A DNA stretch of 61,225 nt from Geobacter sp. UBA5735 (lineage in GTDB: Bacteria; Desulfobacterota; Desulfuromonadia; Geobacterales; Geobacteraceae). The notes under the pieces were generated by a model that had not been told where the DNA came from, made no database searches, and saw only the letters and a program-made list of their open reading frames with translations. The stretch covers positions 1 to 61,225 of the forward strand of contig DIFZ01000065.1 of NCBI GenBank assembly GCA_002419385.1, written 5' to 3'. Numbering within the stretch: the first letter of the stretch is position 1; each line of letters begins with the position of its first letter. Below are positions 53,717-61,225 of this stretch, piece after piece. The position numbers were made by a program, and so were the translations under genes.

Positions 53717-54871
53717 ATGAGAAGGACGCTTGTTTCACTGGTTAGTGATCAGACGATTCCAAACATCCTTGCCGTTCACCATTTCCGGCCAAACGAATTG
53801 TTGTTCATCAGTACAGAGGCAATGGAAAAGCGGGGCAAGGTAAAGGCAATAGATACCACCTTGCGGATGATTGGATTTAATTTCCCGGATGGAGCGATAC
53901 GGAAGCTGATAATTCAGGAGGATTCAATCCTTGACTGTCACCGGCAGCTTGAAAACTGGGTTTCGGGCAGGGAAGACGAAGAGTTCATTGTAAACCTGAC
54001 CTGCGGCACCAAGATCATGTCCATTGCTGTATACGAGTTTTTCAAGGATTACGGAAGCCGGATGATCTATATTCCCATCCCGAAGAATGAGTTTATCTCT
54101 CCCTTTCCCAAAAAAGCCTCGTTCCGTGCGGAACCTCTGGCGTTAAGGCTTACCGTGCCTAACTATCTCGCAGCCTATGGTCTGAAAGTGACAAATCTGA
54201 CAAAGTTAGAGGAGTACAAACGGGAGGCGATGGAACGGGCTTCTGATGCAGCCTACGTGGTGTATAACTATGAATCCCTGAAACCTCTGCTTCAGGTGTT
54301 GGGTGATCGTCTTCGCAGGCATCGTAACGACCGGGAGCATGATCTTGCCCTCGGTTACGGGGCGGCAAATGACTCGGACCTGGAGTTTTTCTCTCGAATC
54401 GGGATGAAGTATGAAGCAGGGATTGTGAGTAAAAAGCTCTCCCATTCTGAGATAGGCTTTCTTACCGGGGGGTGGCTAGAAGAATATTGCTTAAATCAGA
54501 TAGTCGGGATTCATGGTGTAGACGATGCGGCAATAGGCCTCAAGCTCATGAATAAGCAGGGTGGTGACAATGAATTTGACGTGATGTTTACGAGCGGCAA
54601 CACGCTGTATTTCATCGAATGCAAATCTCTCGACCAGAATGATGATAAAAAAACTGACGCACTTTACAAAATCGGTGCTCTGCAGAAGGAATTCGGGCTC
54701 CGGGTTCAGAGCTTCTTGGTCACGACGTCTCCCCATGTGCTAAAAGACGGCAGATTGCGGTCTGCTGTGCGTTCCCGGGCCGAGCAGTTCAACACGGCGG
54801 TGGTGTTGAGGGATGATGTGGTTCATCTCTCGGCAAGGATTTCTGAAAAGCTGAATAGAGTTGTTGGGTGA
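53717..54871 (+). CDS. card1: Card1/Can2-type CARF nuclease (DUF1887)
   Basis: This 384-residue effector has an N-terminal CARF domain (HFRPNELLFIS, VNLTCGTKIMSIAVYEFF) and a C-terminal PD-(D/E)XK nuclease (GGWLEEYCLNQI, GGDNEFDVMFTSGN, YFIECKSL). The acidic and lysine residues of the nuclease are intact. Card1/Can2 proteins are switched on by cyclic tetra-adenylate and nick DNA and cut RNA. It starts 51 bp after csm5 with AGAAAAGGA upstream and is followed by CRISPR array 1. The gene is complete. Confidence 0.93.
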   Translation: MRRTLVSLVSDQTIPNILAVHHFRPNELLFISTEAMEKRGKVKAIDTTLRMIGFNFPDGAIRKLIIQEDSILDCHRQLENWVSGREDEEFIVNLTCGTKIMSIAVYEFFKDYGSRMIYIPIPKNEFISPFPKKASFRAEPLALRLTVPNYLAAYGLKVTNLTKLEEYKREAMERASDAAYVVYNYESLKPLLQVLGDRLRRHRNDREHDLALGYGAANDSDLEFFSRIGMKYEAGIVSKKLSHSEIGFLTGGWLEEYCLNQIVGIHGVDDAAIGLKLMNKQGGDNEFDVMFTSGNTLYFIECKSLDQNDDKKTDALYKIGALQKEFGLRVQSFLVTTSPHVLKDGRLRSAVRSRAEQFNTAVVLRDDVVHLSARISEKLNRVVG

Positions 54872-55069
54872 TGCTAAAAATTCTGGTTTCACCCTCCTTG
54901 CCTTGTAATGCATTTGTTTGAACTTTAGCCATATTCCCCAGACCTCCGATGATTTTTTGACCGATCCGCTAACATGTTGATATTCCGTTGTTTGTTGGTC
55001 GACGACTTTCAGAGGTCTGCGGAAACGGGGTGATAACATGCCGAAAACAGAAAGAAAAATGGGGGCGCT
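54872..55069 (+). promoter_or_regulatory. Leader of CRISPR array 1
   Basis: This A/T-rich stretch precedes the first repeat. Its last 58 bases (55012-55069) match the last 58 bases before array 2 (57735-57792) at 50 positions, without gaps. An 8-bp inverted pair, CAGACCTC at 54939-54946 and GAGGTCTG at 55012-55019, bounds the leader, as in array 2. The shared sequence sets both arrays to be transcribed rightward. Confidence 0.8.
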
Positions 55070-55328
55070 GAAGGAATTGACCTGATTTACGAAGGGATTA
55101 TGACCGGGACGTACTTCTCCGATAGACTCAGCTATGAGCCTTGAAGGAATTGACCTGATTTACGAAGGGATTATGACAAATCCATGCTTTCTTGCTTGCG
55201 GATTTTTCATCCTTCGAAGGAATTGACCTGATTTACGAAGGGATTATGACATCTAATCACCTCAAGTTTGTTTGTGTTTGTTATACCAGCCGCGAAGGAA
55301 TTGACCTGATTTACGAAGGGATTATGGC
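55070..55328 (+). CRISPR. CRISPR array 1, 4 repeats, 3 spacers
   Basis: Four 35-bp repeats begin at 55070, 55143, 55216 and 55294. They start GAAGGAATTGACC and end GGGATTATGAC, with ATG where array 2 has ACG. The last repeat ends in GGC instead of GAC and is the degenerate end. Spacers are 38, 38 and 43 bp (55105-55142, 55178-55215, 55251-55293). Direction is rightward from the leader. This is a short, older-looking array. Confidence 0.97.
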
Positions 55329-55399
55329 AACGGATGCTCCAGTTTTCTAGTTTGCCGAGATGCAACTATGAAATAACCTGAACGAGGCTGTCGGGCAGG

Positions 55400-55552
55400 T
55401 AAGCGGGCGGATTGAATGCTGCCATGGAGAATTACGGCCTAGGACCGGGGTATCTGCTCACGCTTGACGTGGACGAGCGACTATCTGACCGGGTAGCCAT
55501 CATCCCGTTCTGGATAGATGCACCTGGAAGAGTGGATGCGTCCCGGATTTGA
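55400..55552 (+). pseudogene. Fragment of an ATPase-like (DUF4143-type) gene
   Basis: After a TAA at 55400-55402 an in-frame stretch reads through 55550 and includes GPGYLLTLDVDERLSD then VAIIPFWIDA. That pattern resembles the C-terminus of AAA ATPases with a DUF4143 domain, which usually ends near a conserved PVWKWL. Only about 42 residues from ATG 55424 remain before TGA. It is probably a remnant between the array and the effector gene. The match is weak. Confidence 0.35.
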
Positions 55553-55580
55553 GGAAATGAATAAGGAGGAGATGACACTT

Positions 55581-56834
55581 ATGGTTGAACACAATAATCA
55601 GTCAGTCGGGGCGATGATCATCTCGGTCGGCGGGACTCCCGAACCGCTGGTCAAAACGATTGAGCACCACAGACCGGAATTCGTCTGTTTTTTAGCGTCC
55701 CAAGGCACGCTGGACAAGACTGTTCAGGTGAAGCAAAGCCTTGGTGACCTGGCGAAAGGCATCCGGTTCGAGACTGAACTGGTTGACAATGAAAACGACC
55801 TGTTGGAGTGCCATGAAAAGGCAATCATGGCGGTCGAGCGGACTTCTGCAAAAGGTTACGCCAAGGAGCGGGTGCTGGTCGATTACACGGGGGCGACAAA
55901 AAACATGTCGGTTTCGCTTGCCTTGGCTGCGATCGAGCAGGGCTTCGGTTTTTCGTACGTCGGAGGCGACAAGAGGACGAAAAACGGGGTGGGCACGGTC
56001 GAGTCAGGGCACGAGATGATATACACCCATGTCAATCCGTGGGATTTCATGGCATTAAAAGAAAAACGTCAGGCTTCCCAGTTTTTCAACTCCTGCCAGT
56101 TCAAGGCATGCCGCGACCTACTTGCCGACCTCGCCGGGAACGCCTCGGCCCGCAGATCCATGTATCGCAAACTTTCCTGCGCCGTCGATGCATTCCACAA
56201 CTGGGATCTTTTCAGGCATGCCGAAGCCTTGGACTCGTTCAAAAAGGCTCGACTGGAAGATCTGCGGGATGAGCGCGACCGGGGTGTCGCCGCTTTCGCG
56301 GCTGACTGCCTGCAGCTGAAACCGGTTCTCGAAAACCTTATCAACTGCTCGAACCGGGGGAAACGCCCGTGCGAAGAACTGGCCCTTGACCTCTTTTCCA
56401 ATGCGGAGCGGCGCTTTGCCGAGGGGAAAGTCGACGATGCCGTTCTGCGTCTGTACCGCCTGGTGGAAATGCTTGCGCAGGAACGTCTGTTGAGGTTTTA
56501 TGAGATTGACACTTCCGACGTCAAGGCTGACAAGATCCCCGCAAGTATCCGGGATGAATTTCTGGAAAAATACAGAAACGGGAGAACGCAAAAAATCGAA
56601 CTGCCGCAGAGCCCTTCCTACAAGTTGCTGAAAGAACTGGGCGATCAGCTCGGCAAGGATTTCGAAACGCATCAAAGCCGCTTCATGAAGGTACAGAGCG
56701 CGCGGAACTCTTCTTACCTGGCACATGGGTTCATGTCCTCGAAAGATACCGTTTACGAGGATCTCCGTGCCTTCGTTATGGAACTCGGCGGCATTAAACA
56801 GGCGATCCGGTACCCGGAAATGCGCCTGCGATAG
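55581..56834 (+). CDS. Cas02710-type CARF-HEPN ribonuclease (TIGR02710)
   Basis: This is a 417-residue type III effector. The CARF domain begins AMIISVGGTPEPLVKTIEHHRPEFV and has VDYTGATKNMSVSLALAA as its second motif. The C-terminal half is helical and ends in a HEPN-type site RNSSYLAH, Arg followed by His seven residues later, near residue 374. HEPN RNases of this class are activated by cyclic oligoadenylates and degrade RNA without specificity. I choose ATG 55581 because AAGGAGGAG lies 9 bp upstream, although frames extend to 55518. It lies between the two arrays and is probably a separate transcript. Confidence 0.85.
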   Translation: MVEHNNQSVGAMIISVGGTPEPLVKTIEHHRPEFVCFLASQGTLDKTVQVKQSLGDLAKGIRFETELVDNENDLLECHEKAIMAVERTSAKGYAKERVLVDYTGATKNMSVSLALAAIEQGFGFSYVGGDKRTKNGVGTVESGHEMIYTHVNPWDFMALKEKRQASQFFNSCQFKACRDLLADLAGNASARRSMYRKLSCAVDAFHNWDLFRHAEALDSFKKARLEDLRDERDRGVAAFAADCLQLKPVLENLINCSNRGKRPCEELALDLFSNAERRFAEGKVDDAVLRLYRLVEMLAQERLLRFYEIDTSDVKADKIPASIRDEFLEKYRNGRTQKIELPQSPSYKLLKELGDQLGKDFETHQSRFMKVQSARNSSYLAHGFMSSKDTVYEDLRAFVMELGGIKQAIRYPEMRLR

Positions 56835-56953
56835 CACGATGTTGTGCTATTGCGGATTATTTTCCCCGCGAAAAACCCGGCGCCGCTGCCGGAACGGTTC
56901 AATGGAGATGTGGACATGCATTTCAATCATGATGGGCTGGGAGGAATGGTTTC

Positions 56954-57466
56954 GTGACGGCCGGAGGCTGGAAAAAGGAGTTCAGGAAGTGTCTTTCGGA
57001 GGGGAACCTGCCGGATCTGATGCCGGAAGTCGCTGCCCTCAAGGGGGTGCCCCAACCCCATGAGTACCATCCTGAAGGCGACGCGTTCGATCACACCGTG
57101 CTTGCCGTGGAAGCGGTTGCCGATGAAGATGACGAGCGCGTTTTCTGGGCGGTCCTCCTTCACGACATCGGCAAAACCCGTGTCACGGAATTCAGGGACG
57201 GCCGCTGGCGGGCGCACGGCCATGACCGCATCGGAGCGGAGATGGCCCCTGCAATATTGCGGCGCTTCGGCAGGGAAGCCCTGGTCGATGATGTCTGCTG
57301 GCTTATAAGGCATCATCAGTACGAGATGTCATGGCAACTTGCCCCGGGGCAGGAATTGACCCGGAGGCAAAAGGCATTTACAGAGCATATTTTGTTTCCT
57401 CTTTTGAAAAGGGTCTGTATTGCGGATAGGGCAGGGCGTATCGCTGGCCAGGGTAGCATTAACTAG
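56954..57466 (+). CDS. HD-domain phosphohydrolase
   Basis: This is a 170-residue HD-superfamily protein, reminiscent of the HD domain of CCA-adding enzymes. Metal-binding residues appear in FDHTVLAVEAV, LLHDIGKTRVTEF, GHDRIGAEM and IRHHQYEM. The family hydrolyses phosphoester bonds in nucleotides or cyclic nucleotides. The start is GTG 56954 with GGGAGGA upstream. It sits between the CARF-HEPN gene and CRISPR array 2. It might degrade nucleotide signals or nucleotides, but there is no direct link to CRISPR in its sequence, and it could be a chance neighbour. Confidence 0.82.
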   Translation: MTAGGWKKEFRKCLSEGNLPDLMPEVAALKGVPQPHEYHPEGDAFDHTVLAVEAVADEDDERVFWAVLLHDIGKTRVTEFRDGRWRAHGHDRIGAEMAPAILRRFGREALVDDVCWLIRHHQYEMSWQLAPGQELTRRQKAFTEHILFPLLKRVCIADRAGRIAGQGSIN

Positions 57467-57556
57467 CAGTACTGAAAAGTCTTGCTGGAAGTTTTCGCGT
57501 TATTTTCTCCCTTGAAGAACATTGTCTTGTTGTATAGTGCGTATGAAATGAATTTT

Positions 57557-57792
57557 CCGCAGACCTCGGCCATATTTTGCTTGGTGAAGATAACTCACTG
57601 ATTTTATGATAAAATTTGAAAGTTGGGGTTGAGGGGTCTGCGGTTCAAAGAAATATCTAATAATATCAATAATTTATAACATGGAAAGGTGGTGAGAATC
57701 ATGGAATTTCTTGGGACTGGCAGGGAATCCGGAGGAGGTCTGCGGAATTGGGGTGGTAACGTGTTGAAAACAGCAAGAAAAAAGGGGGCGCT
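57557..57792 (+). promoter_or_regulatory. Leader of CRISPR array 2
   Basis: This leader begins and ends with the 11-bp inverted pair CCGCAGACCTC (57557-57567) and GAGGTCTGCGG (57735-57745). A degenerate third copy of GAGGTCTGCGG occurs at about 57631. The final 58 bases match the leader of array 1 at 50 positions. The stretch 57650-57700 is very A/T-rich, suitable for a promoter. It sets the orientation of the array as rightward. Confidence 0.8.
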
Positions 57793-60700
57793 GAAGGAAT
57801 TGACCTGATTTACGAAGGGATTACGACCGTACTTCCTCCTTTCAGTTTGGGCTGTGGTCGAAAATGAAGGAATTGACCTGATTTACGAAGGGATTACGAC
57901 CTGCGCGCTTCACATGCGATACAGCAAGCATTATCCTTTGAAGGAATTGACCTGATTTACGAAGGGATTACGACAGTGACGAGGGGCGGAAAGAATCAGT
58001 TTTTTCTCGGGAAGGAATTGACCTGATTTACGAAGGGATTACGACCTCAGATCAGCACCGCTCAGATCAGCACCGCTCAGATCAGCAGAAGGAATTGACC
58101 TGATTTACGAAGGGATTACGACGATGGACAAAGCCGAACGCGAATGTGAATCACTCAGGTCACGGAAGGAATTGACCTGATTTACGAAGGGATTACGACT
58201 GATGGACAAAGCCGAACGCGAATGTGAATCACTCAGGTCACGGGAAGGAATTGACCTGATTTACGAAGGGATTACGACTGCCTTTAACGAGATAAGCGCA
58301 CCGCCTCTCATACTGCGTAACAGAAGGAATTGACCTGATTTACGAAGGGATTACGACTTCCCAAATAGTCTGCGTATCCTGCGAGGTCATCTTGATTCGA
58401 AGGAATTGACCTGATTTACGAAGGGATTACGACAATTTTTTTCCCTCATTCACGGTTTGCGCGGAAACTGCAAGAGGAAGGAATTGACCTGATTTACGAA
58501 GGGATTACGACGGGGCGTGGTCGAGAGGCGCTTACCCATTGTTGGCACCAAAGAAGGAATTGACCTGATTTACGAAGGGATTACGACACTGGTATTGCGC
58601 AGATTGGAATCGCTCAGATTGGAATTGCGAAGGAATTGACCTGATTTACGAAGGGATTACGACTCATCTTGATGCTCGATGACCATTCGCACATCCAGGG
58701 AAGGAATTGACCTGATTTACGAAGGGATTACGACGCAATTCTTCTCCGCGTCCATGCAGCACACGAACACTGAAGGAATTGACCTGATTTACGAAGGGAT
58801 TACGACACAATAATCGGGAGCACTTCCAGCTACTTTTGCATACTGAAGGAATTGACCTGATTTACGAAGGGATTACGACTTTTGTAGCTGATTTTGAATG
58901 TTACAAGAGAGATGTCAGGAAGGAATTGACCTGATTTACGAAGGGATTACGACCCGTCCTTCACCATGGTCCGCACCGGAGCGTTGCCGAAAAAGGAAGG
59001 AATTGACCTGATTTACGAAGGGATTACGACCTTTGCCGTCTGCTTTCATTGCTCTCTTCTCCTTTTTGAAGGAATTGACCTGATTTACGAAGGGATCACG
59101 ACGATACCAGTTTTTTCGCTTTCATAGGGCATCCCTACAGAAGGAATTGACCTGATTTACGAAGGGATTACGACCATGGATACAACTAAAGGCATTATTT
59201 CTTTTTCTCCTTTCTGAAGGAATTGACCTGATTTACGAAGGGATTACGACCAAAGGCTGTCGCCTCGGATGTGGTTTCATCGTTCCAGAAGGAATTGACC
59301 TGATTTACGAAGGGATTACGACATGGAGGAATAGCCCGAATTGATCAGGCAATCCTCCAGGAAGGAATTGACCTGATTTACGAAGGGATTACGACTCCGT
59401 AAACTTCTGACCATGTACGATATTCGCCGCGGTCGAAGGAATTGACCTGATTTACGAAGGGATTACGACGATCGGCACCGCTTAGATCGGCATAGCACAG
59501 ATTGGGAAGGAATTGACCTGATTTACGAAGGGATTACGACTTCTGACTGAGGTAGCCTGTTAAAACGTCTTCCCCCTCCCGGAAGGAATTGACCTGATTT
59601 ACGAAGGGATTACGACACTTCTTTAACTTGTGCTTTTGCGCTCATGATGTTTTCTCGAAGGAATTGACCTGATTTACGAAGGGATTACGACCAAGCCAGA
59701 TATAACCGCTTTGACTATCTTGTTCATAGAAGGAATTGACCTGATTTACGAAGGGATTACGACATCGGCAAGGCCTTTGCGTATGCGTGAGAGCAGCTTT
59801 CCTGAAGGAATTGACCTGATTTACGAAGGGATTACGACTAGGATTGTTTTTACAACGATCTAAAAAAGACATCGCTGCGGAAGGAATTGACCTGATTTAC
59901 GAAGGGATTACGACTGTGGCGGCTCGCGGTAATTCGCTCCGCCTCATCCAGAGGAAGGAATTGACCTGATTTACGAAGGGATTACGACGAACATCTTGCT
60001 TGCTTTCGTTATTGCCTTGACTATTTCGAAGGAATTGACCTGATTTACGAAGGGATTACGACAAAAGCTGTTTGGACCTCGTTTGTAGCATTTTTATCTT
60101 GTTGAAGGAATTGACCTGATTTACGAAGGGATTACGACAACGTCCATATTTGCGTTTTGACTGGGTTTTGAACCTTGAAGGAATTGACCTGATTTACGAA
60201 GGGATTACGACCAGGACCATGAGCAATGCGATTCCCGCAAGATACAGCCAGGAAGGAATTGACCTGATTTACGAAGGGATTACGACGGCACCGCACAGAT
60301 CCGAATCGCGCAAATTGGCACCGCTGAAGGAATTGACCTGATTTACGAAGGGATTACGACTCCTCTGCGGCTGTCCTATCTACCTCTACGTAGGGGCGAG
60401 AAGGAATTGACCTGATTTACGAAGGGATTACGACCCGTTTTGTCTCTTTTCCATTTTCTAGTGCCGAAACTACAGGAAGGAATTGACCTGATTTACGAAG
60501 GGATTACGACGAATGTCTTCTTTTGTGAATTCGTCAACGTGACATACTCTGAAGGAATTGACCTGATTTACGAAGGGATTACGACCTTTTTACGGAGAGA
60601 TGCCAGCTTGGATACGTCTTCTTTGCCGAAGGAATTGACCTGATTTACGAAGGGATTACGACTGGAATCGCGCAGATCGGCATAGCTCAGATCGGAATTG

Positions 60701-61179
60701 GGAAGGAATTGACCTGATTTACGAAGGGATTACGACTCGAGGCGGGCGGAAACGCTTGTCAGGTTGCCCAGCAAGGAAGGAATTGACCTGATTTACGAAG
60801 GGATTACGACGACAGTATTTTTTGGTTTTCTTTCGCCTCATGCCAAGAAGGAATTGACCTGATTTACGAAGGGATTACGACTCTGTCCCCCTCCACTTGT
60901 GAATTTCTGACTGAGGTAGGAAGGAATTGACCTGATTTACGAAGGGATTACGACCTGCACCTGCAATCAGGTACTAGCATAACAAGTTCAGCATAGAAGG
61001 AATTGACCTGATTTACGAAGGGATTACGACGACAGCAAGGCTGATCGCCTCTTTAATAGACATGACCAGCTCGAAGGAATTGACCTGATTTACGAAGGGA
61101 TTACGACTGAACAGGACAGAGTAGCGATTCCTGTTGGCAAGCAGGAAGGAATTGACCTGATTTACGAAGGGATTACGAC
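57793..61179 (+). CRISPR. CRISPR array 2, 46 repeats in view, 45 spacers
   Basis: Repeats of 35 bp begin GAAGGAATTGACC and end GGGATTACGAC. I count 46 by hand, the first at 57793 and the last at 61145-61179. One, at 59068-59102, has GATCACGAC instead of GATTACGAC; the rest are invariant by eye. Spacers are 36-44 bp. The last repeat is followed by 46 bp to the window edge without another repeat, longer than any spacer, so the array probably ends here. Spacers are described in the findings. Open frames that read GIDLIYEGITT are translations of the repeat. Confidence 0.97.
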
Positions 61180-61225
61180 TGCAGGTATACGGGCAAGCAG
61201 TTTGAGGTGTCCTGTCAACAGTGGA

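Noticed and set aside
59642..60643. ORFs with repeated GIDLIYEGITT or similar
   Set aside because: They are translations of the CRISPR repeats, not proteins.
61180..61225. A further spacer at the window edge
   Set aside because: The 46-bp tail is longer than any spacer in the array, so it is not claimed as a spacer. The array probably ends at 61179.

Overview
The window looks like chromosomal DNA of a Geobacter-type bacterium (Desulfuromonadota/Geobacterales). The grounds are moderately high GC, a GEMM-type riboswitch with the Geobacter-like cGAMP signature, a TatD-radical SAM fusion, a very large 2-hydroxyacyl-CoA dehydratase activase-like protein, sensor kinases with an ABC-substrate-binding-like input, and many c-di-GMP and PilZ parts. 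The genus is inferred from this content, not proven.

Layout. 0.7-9.2 kb: msrA, then a TetR-regulated tripartite RND efflux operon with two matching operator palindromes, then a YhdH/AcuI oxidoreductase. 9.5-18 kb: a sensor kinase broken by one in-frame TAA, an MMPL/HpnN-like exporter, a Kef-type antiporter, and an rnk plus MreB-like pair. 18-29 kb: a B12-radical SAM protein, a DnaQ-like exonuclease, a degenerate receiver-PilZ protein, a probably non-cleavable S24 repressor, a REC-PAS-GGDEF-EAL protein, and a compact peptide-modification locus. That locus holds a B12-radical SAM enzyme, an unlabelled 47-residue peptide made of six Cys-His-Ala-Pro-type units, and an M19 dipeptidase. 29-45 kb: housekeeping and metabolic genes, namely the activase, TatD-rSAM, metF, a CNNM/CorC-type transporter, an AI-2E-family permease, TerC, ftsH, malQ and metY.

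45-61.2 kb is a complete type III-A (Csm) CRISPR-Cas interference island: cas6, a CARF/ring-nuclease-type protein, cas10, csm2 to csm5, a Card1/Can2-type nuclease, a small array of 4 repeats, a Cas02710-type CARF-HEPN ribonuclease, an HD protein, and a large array of 46 repeats. No cas1 or cas2 is present. The most striking feature is upstream of cas6. A promoter is followed by a GEMM-I riboswitch with adenine at the specificity position that, in characterised members, favours 3',3'-cGAMP over c-di-GMP. The riboswitch runs into an intrinsic terminator. This predicts that the CRISPR operon is under cyclic-dinucleotide control.

The spacers also carry information. Read as crRNAs from the leader side, many are antisense to apparent coding sequence. 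Five are antisense to pentapeptide-repeat coding sequence with a 15-nt period, and several lie across a Shine-Dalgarno plus ATG, as expected for an RNA-targeting type III system. Cas10 keeps HD and GGDD motifs, so the expected pathway is crRNA-guided RNA recognition, cyclic oligoadenylate synthesis, activation of Card1 and the HEPN protein, and signal removal by the ring-nuclease-like CARF protein.
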